Virus record (IMG/VR): IMGVR_UViG_3300018411_000022
Coordinates: 17,026 to 81,025 of that record
Length of the DNA stretch: 64,000 nt
Source: a virus
Direction: 5' to 3' (one strand)
The notes beneath the pieces are model-generated. The model worked only from the letters and a program-made list of their open reading frames with translations, made no database searches and had not been told where the DNA came from. The translations under genes and the position numbers were made by a program. This document shows positions 51,533 through 60,152 of the stretch, piece by piece. Each line of letters begins with the position of its first letter. The stretch's first letter is position 1.

Positions 51533-54022
51533 TTACATGGAACAGGCACCATCGGCGCACTTGGCGACCTCAACCGCATTATCGGTATTGAGGTGCTCCA
51601 CCATCACCACTGTACCGTCTTCCATCTCTTTGAGCGAGGAGGTCAGGCTGTTGGTGTAGTAACGCGACTTCAGGCCCATCTTGGTCATGTAGATGACATC
51701 GTTGATCATCTCGCTGGTCTTGACGGTCTCACCTGGCGGCAGGCGCTTCCACGTATCAGCCGAGATGCCTTGGTCGGTCCAGTACTGACCCAACCCGTAG
51801 ATGTCGATCTGATCCACACTGGAAAGGTCCCAGCACGACTCGTAGTGCAACACATCACTTTCAGGAGCTGCAAAGCGCGTCACAATACCGTTGTCGGTCT
51901 TGGTCATCACAGCCTTACGAACCGGATAACGACCGTTAGGTTGACCGGCTCCTTTGGAACTAGACTCGCCTGGCATGTGGGCTACAAGGCAGCTGAAACG
52001 TCCACCACCGTACGTTACCAGATCCTTGCGGACTTGGTCCCAGTCACGCATGAACGGTTGATCATGGATCTCCATGACGGCCTTAGCACCATCGTCGAAA
52101 ATCAGATAACCTTCTGGGTACTTGGTGCGGTGAATCCACGGCGCGTTACCAAACTCACGGCCCAGACGAATCGACTGAGTAATGGCGTGGTAGTAGTGGG
52201 TTTCGTTCAGCTCGAACAGCTTACCCTTGCCTTCACGGGTGGTGTAGCTGTACCCGTTCTTGGCCATCCAGTACGCATCACCGATGATGCCTACACCTGC
52301 GTTCATGCGGTTCTTCGAGGTGAAGCCAATGTGTGGCAGTTCGTAGTGCGTCATGTGGATGCAACGGTCGATCATCAGCAGCGCGTAATACATCACGTCG
52401 GCGTATTCTTCGTCACTTTCGATCAGTCCCGGACAGATACCGGCAATGTTACACATCGCCACTTCCGGCTCAGCCTTGCGCTCATCGACTTGCAACACAT
52501 CGAAGTGCAGACCATCCTTGACAAACTGGAACTGCTCACCCTGCTCCAGCTCAATGGCCGGAATCACACGGCGTGCGGTACGCAGTACATTGACAGGTGC
52601 CCGCTCCACATAAACCGGTTGAGAAGCCGTCAGTTCATGGCGATTACCATCGGTGGTTTGGAAACGGATGTAACCCACGTCCTCGGTCTTGTACAGATCC
52701 TGCATGTCGGCGTACCCGGAGGTCGGCAACATGATCTCGACACACAGGTTGGTTGCCCAAATGGTGTCATAGAACGGCGTCTGCATGTTGATGGTGTCAG
52801 CCCATGCCAAGTAGTAGCGGCCGGTCTCGTAGGCCTCGTTCATCGCGTTGATGATCAGCTCACGCGCGTTGAAGTAGGTCTTGATGAACAGCGGATCGGC
52901 TTCGTACTTGTTGTACAGGTTCTCGAAGTGTTCAACGTCGCCGGAGAACAGAGCGTCGTGCAGATCAGGTGCGGTGTGACTGTTGAAGTAGAAGAGCTTC
53001 TGCTTGCGAGCTGCGAAGCGCACCATGAATTTGGAGATGGTCATGGTGTAGTCGATCCCGCGGATCTTCTTGTCTTCCACCGACATCGGGTTCTGCACCG
53101 CCACCAACGTTTCGGCTTCAGGATCAAAAGCCGACCAGCTGACGTTCAGTGCACCACCACGTCCGTTTTGCAGGTTACACTTAACCATAGACTTTTCAGC
53201 ACGCAGGTAAGGTAGCTTACCTTGGTGTTCGATGGCTCCGCCACGCACTTCATCCCCGATCGATCGGGTATTGAGGTACGTACCGGTGCCTGCCGACATG
53301 TAGGTCATGGTGTAGGCAATATGCAGACCCACCCCGATCGAACGTGCCGAGTCGTGGTTGGTGTAGATACAACACGAGGTAAAGCCCTTGAGCGGCGTAC
53401 CCAGGTTGACGTAGTTCGGCGTCGGAGCATTGAGCTTACCGCTGCTGAGGTAGTGATACCACTTGCGGATGTGCTTCATGCGTTGTTCAGTCGGGAAGCT
53501 TTCCGACAAGGCCATGGCCATGCGCATGTAGACGAACTGTGGGGTTTCGTAGCTCTTACCCGTCACACGGTTCTGTACCGCGTACTTCTTGTAGATGTAC
53601 TCGATACGCGAGTGGATGTAATCCTTGTCCAGGTCATGGTCGATGACCTTTTCCACAGCAGCGTATTCAGCGTCGGTGTAGCTCAGATGGTCCATCAAAC
53701 CCAAACCGACCAGCTTTTGATGCAGTTGCTGAACGGTGGGGACGTCATGACCATAAGTGGCCTTGGTGATCATCGGGGCATAAAGGCGACCGGCCATCTG
53801 GTAATGAGGCCAGTCTTCGCCACGCAGGACGACGTCGATCAGTTTCTTCTGGAAGTCTTGAGTGGACATCTTCTCAGGACATTCGTTTACCGCAGTGATA
53901 ACGATGCTCGGCCAGTCAACCTTGTGACCCAGCTTCTTGGCGGCCCATTCTGCCCAACGAGCGACCTTCTTCGCTGTAAAGGGTTCTTCGGTACCGTTGA
54001 ACTTCACCATGGTCTTAAGCAT
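51533..54022 (-). CDS. nrdA: Ribonucleotide reductase large subunit
   Basis: From the ATG for MLKTMVKFNG (AAAAAGG upstream) it has 829 residues. TSCCIYTN (Cys at about 217), NLCVEIMLPT (Asn425, Cys427, Glu429) and AMCNIAGICPGL (Cys524) match the active-site cysteines Cys225, Cys439 and Cys462 of E. coli; the C-terminal CADGACSM carries the reducing cysteines. Between the Cys439 and Cys462 equivalents there are about 97 residues instead of 23. The extra segment (about 435-520) is beta-rich. It reduces ribonucleotides together with NrdB. Confidence 0.92.
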   Translation of the reverse strand: MLKTMVKFNGTEEPFTAKKVARWAEWAAKKLGHKVDWPSIVITAVNECPEKMSTQDFQKKLIDVVLRGEDWPHYQMAGRLYAPMITKATYGHDVPTVQQLHQKLVGLGLMDHLSYTDAEYAAVEKVIDHDLDKDYIHSRIEYIYKKYAVQNRVTGKSYETPQFVYMRMAMALSESFPTEQRMKHIRKWYHYLSSGKLNAPTPNYVNLGTPLKGFTSCCIYTNHDSARSIGVGLHIAYTMTYMSAGTGTYLNTRSIGDEVRGGAIEHQGKLPYLRAEKSMVKCNLQNGRGGALNVSWSAFDPEAETLVAVQNPMSVEDKKIRGIDYTMTISKFMVRFAARKQKLFYFNSHTAPDLHDALFSGDVEHFENLYNKYEADPLFIKTYFNARELIINAMNEAYETGRYYLAWADTINMQTPFYDTIWATNLCVEIMLPTSGYADMQDLYKTEDVGYIRFQTTDGNRHELTASQPVYVERAPVNVLRTARRVIPAIELEQGEQFQFVKDGLHFDVLQVDERKAEPEVAMCNIAGICPGLIESDEEYADVMYYALLMIDRCIHMTHYELPHIGFTSKNRMNAGVGIIGDAYWMAKNGYSYTTREGKGKLFELNETHYYHAITQSIRLGREFGNAPWIHRTKYPEGYLIFDDGAKAVMEIHDQPFMRDWDQVRKDLVTYGGGRFSCLVAHMPGESSSKGAGQPNGRYPVRKAVMTKTDNGIVTRFAAPESDVLHYESCWDLSSVDQIDIYGLGQYWTDQGISADTWKRLPPGETVKTSEMINDVIYMTKMGLKSRYYTNSLTSSLKEMEDGTVVMVEHLNTDNAVEVAKCADGACSM

Positions 54023-54206
54023 TGGGAAAACCTTTTTCTTCAAGTCAATCGGGGGTTAAAAAATTGTGCCAACTATACCATAGGGTCAACGGAATTCAAT
54101 CCGGACTACGGACCTCAGGGATGCCCCGCCTTACCTGAAATTAGACACTTTGCATACACTAAGTCCAAGGTGTTTTTTCTTATTCCAACCTAAATATTTT
54201 CAAACC
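54023..54206 (-). promoter_or_regulatory. Upstream region of nrdA, candidate promoter
   Basis: The interval is A/T-rich and holds divergent signals. Leftward it reads CCTATGGTATAGTTGG (about 54071-54086), a TATGGTATAG core about 50-65 bases from the nrdA start. It is not the TATGAGAG or TATATTAC core; the assignment is tentative. Confidence 0.35.
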
Positions 54207-54214
54207 TATATCAT
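54189..54214 (+). promoter_or_regulatory. Early promoter variant (TATATCAT)
   Basis: TAAATATTTTCAAACC precedes TATATCAT at 54207-54214. The TTTCAAACCTATAT block is identical to that of the 7.3-kb site, with C for T at the sixth core base. Confidence 0.6.
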
Positions 54215-54269
54215 CCAAGTGCAATAGTTAGCGATACCCCTTTACCTTAAACTTAAATGGAGCACCACC

Positions 54270-55163
54270 ATGGATAAGAAGACCTTCAACATCAACACCG
54301 TTGTCAATAGTCCGTCTTCCGGCGTCTGCCTTGAAGAAGTTCTGGCCACAGCTATCGAATCGGTGCAGCTGGATTCGCAGGACGTTATCGATATCATCAC
54401 AGTGGTGTCCAAGCAATATCACCAGTTCCAAAAATACTTCTGCCGCAAGCACCAGTTCCTGAGTCAGTACCCCACCCCTCGTTTCCCAGGTCAGCCCTTC
54501 GGTAGTTTTGGCATGTTCAGTCATGGCACGGGTATTTACTACAATGAAAGCATCCGTGACCCATACCTCACCTACAAGGGAAAAGATCACCCAGAACTAT
54601 TCGAGCAGCTGTTTGCCCTGATTGAATTCCACGTCACCTACCACGACACGGTCTTGACTGACAGCTTCAAGTTTGTTGGGGTTGAGGGTGAGTACCTGAC
54701 CTACTCAGGTAGGGACAAGGAACTGGCTCAAATCGCCGGTCAGGTGGTGTTTCATCATGGGGTCTTGGAATTGTACCTGGACCACGTAAGCAATGCTAAC
54801 CTGTTCCGTATCCGACCAACACCCGCCAGTGAGCAGGTGTTGCGTGAAGCACTGCATAACGGTACTCTGCGCTTGCCAGGCGTCACTCCGGTCAACTCTG
54901 TCACCCGTAAGCTCATGGATCACATCCGTAACCACGGCTGGCAGGACCTGCAGGAAGGGGAGCTAGTGGTACGGGTAGATAGCCCTGAGCAGGTGTACCT
55001 GATGGGTCCTCGTGGACAAGACGATGGGCTCCATATGCAAGTGAAAGCTATCCCGGTTGAGGTCACTGAAACCGAGGAAGGCATTCAGGCTACGCCTCAG
55101 ATGCACTTGGGTATACAGGCGCTGGATCTGATCTTCCTTAAGCGTTACAAGCATCAGGCTTAA
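54270..55163 (+). CDS. Hypothetical early protein
   Basis: 297 residues after AATGGAGCACCACC. Alternating helices and strands, no motif recognised (for example QDVIDIITVVSKQYH, FIRIRPTPASEQ-like stretch). It begins an early transcript and ends before an array of hairpins. Confidence 0.65.
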   Translation: MDKKTFNINTVVNSPSSGVCLEEVLATAIESVQLDSQDVIDIITVVSKQYHQFQKYFCRKHQFLSQYPTPRFPGQPFGSFGMFSHGTGIYYNESIRDPYLTYKGKDHPELFEQLFALIEFHVTYHDTVLTDSFKFVGVEGEYLTYSGRDKELAQIAGQVVFHHGVLELYLDHVSNANLFRIRPTPASEQVLREALHNGTLRLPGVTPVNSVTRKLMDHIRNHGWQDLQEGELVVRVDSPEQVYLMGPRGQDDGLHMQVKAIPVEVTETEEGIQATPQMHLGIQALDLIFLKRYKHQA

Positions 55164-55410
55164 ACCCTTAGCGGGTTTATTTCTACTGATAGCTCTTATT
55201 GATTGAGAGCTTATTCGGATAGAATAAGGAGTAAGGCAGTTTATTCTGCCTTACGACTACCACTGCTCTTGCTTTACCTAACAGGGGGTTGGATAAGGAC
55301 ACAAAGGCCTTATCCTCCCTTTTTTATTTTTTACCCGAGGTAGATATGCGTAAACACACGATCTACTTAGGTAAGAGACACCTAACCCCTAATACCTAAT
55401 AGGTTCTACA
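55162..55410 (+). other. Array of hairpins between early gene and DHH gene
   Basis: No gene is visible. Perfect stems lie at 55162-55167/55173-55178, 55191-55196/55206-55211, 55211-55216/55222-55227, 55231-55239/55246-55254, 55291-55298/55308-55315 (then six T), 55340-55345/55361-55366 and 55367-55372/55380-55385. The fifth, with T-runs, is a likely terminator; the others suggest a folded RNA or a complex leader. Confidence 0.45.
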
Positions 55411-56382
55411 ATGCCACACGCAATCACTCAAGCCTGGAAAGACGCCCCCGCCATTACCCGCATGGTGGGCTTTTATCACAAAGACTGTACCGACGGTTAC
55501 TTCAGTGGGGCTTTGCTCAAGCGGGTGTTCGAGTACATTGGTAAACCCTACGAACTCCATGCGGTGACCTACAAGGACGAACTGCTGAGTTTCGTAATGC
55601 CTGGCGATCAAGTGGTCTTTGCCGACATGTCAGCAAAGCCTGACGTCATCTTGGCGATCGCTGAGAAAGCTGTTGGGGTACACATCTACGATCATCACGA
55701 CACCGCCGTTCGGATGTTTGAAGGGCTCTCAGGGGAGTACTTTAACGGGGTTGACGTACGCTTAGTTTTTGACATGGAACGCTGTGGGGCTCAGCTGGTG
55801 TTTGACGAGCTGGCGTTCCCCTGTGTGCGTATTGGTGACATGCGTCACTACAAGCGCCTGCTAGACCGTGTACAGACGTGGGACCTCCAGCTCCCTGATG
55901 CTCAGAAAGCTGAATACCGTTCCTTCGCCGCGTACTGTAAGGCCAAGCTGACCAGCCTGCGTACAGTGGACGATTTCCTGAACCTGTACATGGTTGATGG
56001 CTTTACCTCCGATCAGCGCGTGATGGAGCAAGCTCGCCTGTTGATGGAAACTGAAAACAATCACGTCCAGTGGGCTATCGAGAACACCTTGCGGGTGGTG
56101 AGCTTGGAGGTACCTAACGGTGACGGTCGCACCACGACGTACAGCGACGTGGCGTTGGTCAACGCACCGAAGTACCTCTGCACCCAAATCGGTCGGGCGT
56201 TGGAAGACAACTTCCCCATTGTGATGATCTACCACGAAACGGCTATGGGTCGGGTGTATCGGATCAGTTCGAAGAAAGGTGGGATTATCGTCAACACCAT
56301 TGCTGAGAAGTTCTCAGGCGGCGGCCATCCCCACGCAGCCGGGATTCAAGTGTTGCGCGATAGCTACTTAGGTCGCTTGTAA
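55411..56382 (+). CDS. DHH/DHHA1 family phosphoesterase
   Basis: 323 residues. HKDCTDG (23-29) and DMS (72-74) supply metal ligands, DHHDT (94-98) is the signature DHH motif, and GGGHPHAAG (303-311) is the DHHA1 substrate-binding site. Both halves are present and spaced as in NrnA/GdpP-type enzymes that degrade short oligonucleotides or cyclic dinucleotides. In a phage it may recycle nRNA fragments or remove host cyclic-nucleotide signals. No regulatory domain is fused. Confidence 0.85.
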   Translation: MPHAITQAWKDAPAITRMVGFYHKDCTDGYFSGALLKRVFEYIGKPYELHAVTYKDELLSFVMPGDQVVFADMSAKPDVILAIAEKAVGVHIYDHHDTAVRMFEGLSGEYFNGVDVRLVFDMERCGAQLVFDELAFPCVRIGDMRHYKRLLDRVQTWDLQLPDAQKAEYRSFAAYCKAKLTSLRTVDDFLNLYMVDGFTSDQRVMEQARLLMETENNHVQWAIENTLRVVSLEVPNGDGRTTTYSDVALVNAPKYLCTQIGRALEDNFPIVMIYHETAMGRVYRISSKKGGIIVNTIAEKFSGGGHPHAAGIQVLRDSYLGRL

Positions 56383-56410
56383 CGATAAATAAAAACATTC
56401 CTGCATTTTT

Positions 56411-56444
56411 CTATAGGGTCTTGGGTTTGCCCCAAGCCCTGTAG
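56411..56444 (+). terminator. Two-step hairpin, possible terminator
   Basis: CTATAGGG ... CCCTGTAG is the outer stem and CTTGGG/CCCAAG the inner one. A strong fold just after the DHH gene; no T-run. Confidence 0.5.
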
Positions 56445-56491
56445 AGTATCACTTAAACTTACATTCCTAAACGGAAGAAAGGGTACGCATT

Positions 56492-57115
56492 ATGTATCAC
56501 GACTTGGACGCTTTTTTGATTCTGAAGTTGATTGAGATCAACCATGGCAAGAAAGCGATGTATAAAAAAGCGGTTGACATGTACAAAGGTAAAGTGAAGG
56601 TCAAACCTGAAGTGGCCCAAGGCTTTATCAAAAAATGTATTCTCGACCGCAATGTCGAGTCAGCCTACCGTAAACTTGACAATTACATTGACGACTATCT
56701 GTATTACGCACTCCCTGCTCGTAAGCTGGGTGATGCGGGTGTAATGGGGATGGTTATTCACGATGGGGTAGTGTGGGGGATTGACGTCACCTATGAAACC
56801 GAAGAAGACCTGTTGTGGGCTCACGAGAACGAAACTGAAATATACACCGCTGTCCTCTTTTGGCTGATCTGGTACTATCGCATTGTCGACAACATTGAGG
56901 CAGAGTTTTTGATGTTCGCTAACTGGGGTTTTAAAGGTATCCCTCGTTGGTGGGCGATTAAGAACCTCGGTGGACCGGTTCCCTACAAAGACCTGTTGTA
57001 TTACCCTGGGGAGGGTGAGGTCTTACAAGCAACTTTCACACACAACGAATTGGCTGCCCAACAAGCAGCGAGGAGAAATCGTCTTGGGGATGAAACTACC
57101 GTCGCTCAACCGTGA
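56492..57115 (+). CDS. Hypothetical protein
   Basis: 207 residues after GAAGAAAGGG. Helical and basic at the N-terminus (KKAMYKKAVDMYKGKVKV), with hydrophobic aromatic stretches (LFWLIWYYRI, residues about 126-135) that could be a membrane or buried helix. No family recognised. Confidence 0.6.
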   Translation: MYHDLDAFLILKLIEINHGKKAMYKKAVDMYKGKVKVKPEVAQGFIKKCILDRNVESAYRKLDNYIDDYLYYALPARKLGDAGVMGMVIHDGVVWGIDVTYETEEDLLWAHENETEIYTAVLFWLIWYYRIVDNIEAEFLMFANWGFKGIPRWWAIKNLGGPVPYKDLLYYPGEGEVLQATFTHNELAAQQAARRNRLGDETTVAQP

Positions 57116-57539
57116 GCAACTCTCGGTATTTCTGTCGTATTTCCCGACGTTGAAGTTACGCTTCTACTGCAATAGCGGAGCGCGGTACGTTCCGCTGGAA
57201 ATCGCTGCAAGTAAAATGCTGGACCACTTCCAGAGGCTACAAGGATGTATAGCCCTGTTGACCTTGGAAGGGATAAAACAACCAACTGCTCAACACTCCC
57301 CGCGTTACGGGTTAGATGTCTCAGGCATCTCCTGGATCGAGTTGGAGTGGGTGTGCGCAGCCCTTGCGCGTCACCAAGTCACTTTAGCTGCGGTACAAAC
57401 TAGGAAGTCATCGAATGACAGTCAAAGTTCGCTCAATCGTTGCAATCGCTCGCAATGGGGTTATCGGCAAGGAAAACGCTTTGCCATGGCCCCGGTTCAA
57501 GTGCGACATGCAGTACTTTCGCCAGACCACCATGGGTAG
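57090..57539 (+). CDS. Hypothetical protein overlapping folA
   Basis: Starts at ATG 57090 (MKLPSLNREQ), inside the end of the previous gene; 149 residues. The first 108 residues look like a real small protein, but the last 40 (from RKSSNDSQ) are an out-of-frame reading of the folA start over 125 bases. An original stop near 57415 may have been lost by a frameshift. Gene boundary is uncertain. Confidence 0.5.
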   Translation: MKLPSLNREQLSVFLSYFPTLKLRFYCNSGARYVPLEIAASKMLDHFQRLQGCIALLTLEGIKQPTAQHSPRYGLDVSGISWIELEWVCAALARHQVTLAAVQTRKSSNDSQSSLNRCNRSQWGYRQGKRFAMAPVQVRHAVLSPDHHG

Positions 57540-57918
57540 CCCGATCATCATGGGTGCCAATACGTGGAAGAGCCTCGGCAAGCCGCTACCCGGCCGTCTC
57601 AACATCGTCGTTACACGCTCTTTGAATCTACCCACAGATGAATCTCTTCGGGTTTTTAACACGTACCCAGAAGCACTGGCCTTTGCCAAAAGGGTTTCTG
57701 AAACGGGTTTTGTTTACGTCATAGGTGGAAAACAACTCTACGAAACTGCCGACACCTGCGGCGTAGACGAGTACCTCATCACCCACATCGATGAGGATTA
57801 CGATGGCGATACTTACTACACCCCACCCCTTGACGGGTATGTAGATTCCATGTCGTTTACGGAATGGGAGCACGGGGTAAAGGTCGTATCTAAACACTAC
57901 AAAAAGCAAGGAGCGTAA
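57415..57918 (+). CDS. folA: Dihydrofolate reductase
   Basis: 167 residues of the usual DHFR length. IVAIARNGVIGKENALPWP (8-26) holds the NADPH and substrate loop, Asp31 in CDMQYFR is the proton-donor acid, MGANTWKS contacts cofactor phosphate and VYVIGGKQLY is the second Gly loop. It regenerates tetrahydrofolate for ThyA. The ribosome site AGGAAGTCATCG lies inside the previous gene. Confidence 0.95.
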   Translation: MTVKVRSIVAIARNGVIGKENALPWPRFKCDMQYFRQTTMGSPIIMGANTWKSLGKPLPGRLNIVVTRSLNLPTDESLRVFNTYPEALAFAKRVSETGFVYVIGGKQLYETADTCGVDEYLITHIDEDYDGDTYYTPPLDGYVDSMSFTEWEHGVKVVSKHYKKQGA

Positions 57919-57921
57919 GAC

Positions 57922-58287
57922 ATGGGTAGCTTTATGACTTTCAAAAAACTGGGGTTGGGGAAGAAGCTGGGTGTGATCGAGGGTGTGGATTTTAACACCT
58001 TCCACCCTAAGCGGACCACAGTCGGAGTCGGTAAAGCATCCGGCGGCATCGTCTACTTCAATGTCAAAGGGTGTCGCATCAACACCACAACCGAATCCCT
58101 CGAAGAGCTGAACAACCACGTCAGTCATCTCGGTAGTGTCCGGATGTTGACCAACTCGGCTGAGAACCTGTTCGAAGGGGCTAAGGCTGGTCAGCAGGTA
58201 CCGTGGAAAGGCATGGTGCTTCAAGAATATCACCTGACCAACGGAACCGTTGGCTACGTTGTTTTGGAGAACAGTATCAATGCTTGA
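57922..58287 (+). CDS. Hypothetical protein
   Basis: 121 residues, three bases after folA, with GGAGCG upstream. A Gly-rich start (LGLGKKLGVIEG) and a helical/beta tail. No motif. Its stop overlaps the next start. Confidence 0.6.
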   Translation: MGSFMTFKKLGLGKKLGVIEGVDFNTFHPKRTTVGVGKASGGIVYFNVKGCRINTTTESLEELNNHVSHLGSVRMLTNSAENLFEGAKAGQQVPWKGMVLQEYHLTNGTVGYVVLENSINA

Positions 58288-58948
58288 CCACAACCCAATT
58301 CCGAGCACCATCTACATCAGCGGCAGCGGCTTTCCGGTGATGTTTCATGGGGTGGCCAGTCACGCCGATGACTGTTCGCAAAAGCAGGTGGTGTATTCCC
58401 TGTTGACTGAATCGTTCGACAGTGTACGCGGCACGCTCTTTTACAACACCGAGGAAGCTTTCAAAGAACGCTTCTCCCCCATCTCCACCTTTGACCCTGA
58501 GCGCAAAACGTTTCGTCGCCGGGTGATTCTGTTGGTGCTGGGTAGTCGCTTCAATACCTTCGGGATGTTCGCCAACGATGAACACAACCTGAACCTGGTG
58601 CGAGAGTTCATGAAGCGTGAGTACCAGCCGGTACGCATCACCAACATGACCCGTGACATCGAGTTCCCTCGGTACTACGCCGATGACGAATGCAAAGAGG
58701 GGTGGTTGGAAAACCTCACGTTACGTGCGTACGGGGATCAGAAACAGTTCCACGTCCTTTCGGCTGACCTGGTCACTGATCAACTGGAGAACGAGTATGT
58801 TGTGCAGTTCTTCCCACGCGATGACAAAGGTCGCTTTGTGGTTCCTGCACGGTACATCACCTCCATCCAAGTGGAAACTGAAGAACAGCATGCGGACGAT
58901 GGCCGTGTGATGATCAAACGTCTACACAACGCCTTTGGACTGGTCTAA
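58280..58948 (+). CDS. Hypothetical protein
   Basis: The ATG (MLDHNPIPST) overlaps the previous stop by eight bases; 222 residues. The first strand (TIYISGSGFPVMFHG) and middle (RRVILLVLGSRFNTFGMF) are beta/alpha. No known motif. Confidence 0.6.
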   Translation: MLDHNPIPSTIYISGSGFPVMFHGVASHADDCSQKQVVYSLLTESFDSVRGTLFYNTEEAFKERFSPISTFDPERKTFRRRVILLVLGSRFNTFGMFANDEHNLNLVREFMKREYQPVRITNMTRDIEFPRYYADDECKEGWLENLTLRAYGDQKQFHVLSADLVTDQLENEYVVQFFPRDDKGRFVVPARYITSIQVETEEQHADDGRVMIKRLHNAFGLV

Positions 58949-58971
58949 GCGAGGCGTTTAAGGAGTAAGCT

Positions 58972-59109
58972 ATGGCAGTGTTCGACAGAGCGCTGGTGTT
59001 GCAACAGGAGCGTCGTAGAGCCTTTCTGGCTGACCGGAACTTTCTGGTAGGTAACTTCGCATTCTTGTTAGCGAACCTTGTGTATTGGTTGTACCTGTTG
59101 GTGAAATAG
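58972..59109 (+). CDS. Small membrane protein
   Basis: A 45-residue frame starts at an ATG with a strong AAGGAGTAAGC site. A basic amphipathic N-terminal region (LVLQQERRRAF) is followed by a membrane segment (FLVGNFAFLLANLVYWLYLL, 24-43). It is followed directly by a terminator. Unknown function; real by ribosome site and spacing. Confidence 0.65.
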   Translation: MAVFDRALVLQQERRRAFLADRNFLVGNFAFLLANLVYWLYLLVK

Positions 59110-59123
59110 TTGCTACTTGGTTT

Positions 59124-59145
59124 AGACGGGGCTACGGCCCCGTCT
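59124..59145 (+). terminator. Hairpin terminator
   Basis: Stem AGACGGGGC/GCCCCGTCT with TACG loop (59124-59132 with 59137-59145), then ATGCCGCCTATTTT. Confidence 0.65.
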
Positions 59146-59158
59146 ATGCCGCCTATTT

Positions 59159-59167
59159 TATGAGAGG
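59159..59167 (+). promoter_or_regulatory. Late-type promoter motif TATGAGAGG
   Basis: TTTTATGAGAGGG lies 40 bases before the DUF1353 gene, just after a terminator. Same nonamer as 13774-13782. Confidence 0.5.
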
Positions 59168-59208
59168 GCCTCGTCCTTTTTTTTTCGTTAGCCTTCACAA
59201 GGAAGCTT

Positions 59209-59730
59209 ATGGATACTTTTGTTGGATTCACCAATCTAAGTAACCGCACGGCGTTTGCCTATGACGAGAATGCAAGTTTCATACTGGCCGGAGATTTCTG
59301 GCGGGTGTGTGTACCATTCCGGTATTATGTGGGTACTAAGGGCAGTGACGAATGGGTTGACGTCGAATTGGGTTTTCTGACCAATGGGGCCGATATTCCA
59401 CGCATTGTCTGGTCACTCTTACCGCGTCACGGCGAATACGACCAAGCGGTAGCCTTGCACGACAAACTGTGTGAGAAACCAGAACTCATGACTCCGACCG
59501 GACCGAAGGTGATTAGCCGGGCACGAGTCGACTCCATTTTCTACGAAGCTTTACAAGTACTCAAAGTGGCATCGTGGAAGCTCACATTAATTCGAGGTGG
59601 CGTGGATCTACACCGGACCTTCACCGGCGGAAGATTCACTAAACCCAGCGCTGCTAAAGTACACCTTCAAACTGATCCAGTCGTGCTTAAAAACTTCTTC
59701 GATGGGTTTGTCCTTAAGACTGTCCTTTAG
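59209..59730 (+). CDS. DUF1353 family protein
   Basis: 173 residues. GFLTNGADIPRIVW (about 55-68) and EYDQAVALHDKLC (about 76-88) match the DUF1353 pattern of small phage and prophage proteins. The rest is beta-rich. Function of the family is unknown; the late-type motif upstream suggests expression with virion genes. Confidence 0.7.
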   Translation: MDTFVGFTNLSNRTAFAYDENASFILAGDFWRVCVPFRYYVGTKGSDEWVDVELGFLTNGADIPRIVWSLLPRHGEYDQAVALHDKLCEKPELMTPTGPKVISRARVDSIFYEALQVLKVASWKLTLIRGGVDLHRTFTGGRFTKPSAAKVHLQTDPVVLKNFFDGFVLKTVL

Positions 59731-59765
59731 CCACAGCACCAGTTACGTAATCCGAGGTGTAGAAG

Positions 59766-60152
59766 ATGATTACATTGGACGCTATGGTGGAGAACGGCGA
59801 TGTTATTCAAGTATTACCTAACACGATTTTCATGCCCATCGCTGATATTGAGGATGACATTGAGAAGAGCTGTAGTGGTTATGTCACCTACCGGGTGAAG
59901 AATGACAGTCAATACTACCGCCAACGCTTTTGCTTGTATGTCAGTGACAGCCTGTTCTCTGAACTCAAACACCGCGAAGTCGACTTCATTGTCAGCTTAG
60001 GGGAGATGCTTGAACGTCGTTTCGACGATCAAGGACTGATGGTGGTGGAAGTCTCGCTGCCAAAAAGTCATGGGTACAGTGGTCGAGCTTTTGGCTACTA
60101 CAGTACCAAACGGCTCTTTAGCTCTGCCGGCATAAAAGGCTTTGGAAAATAA
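59766..60152 (+). CDS. Hypothetical protein
   Basis: 128 residues after CCGAGGTGTAGAAG. Acidic first half (IADIEDDIEKS) and basic C-terminus (SGRAFGYYSTKRLF). No motif. Last protein gene before the 940-base non-coding interval. Confidence 0.6.
   Translation: MITLDAMVENGDVIQVLPNTIFMPIADIEDDIEKSCSGYVTYRVKNDSQYYRQRFCLYVSDSLFSELKHREVDFIVSLGEMLERRFDDQGLMVVEVSLPKSHGYSGRAFGYYSTKRLFSSAGIKGFGK

Noticed and set aside
51440-53215. A 591-residue rightward open frame
   Set aside because: Antisense to nrdA with its conserved active-site motifs; not a gene.
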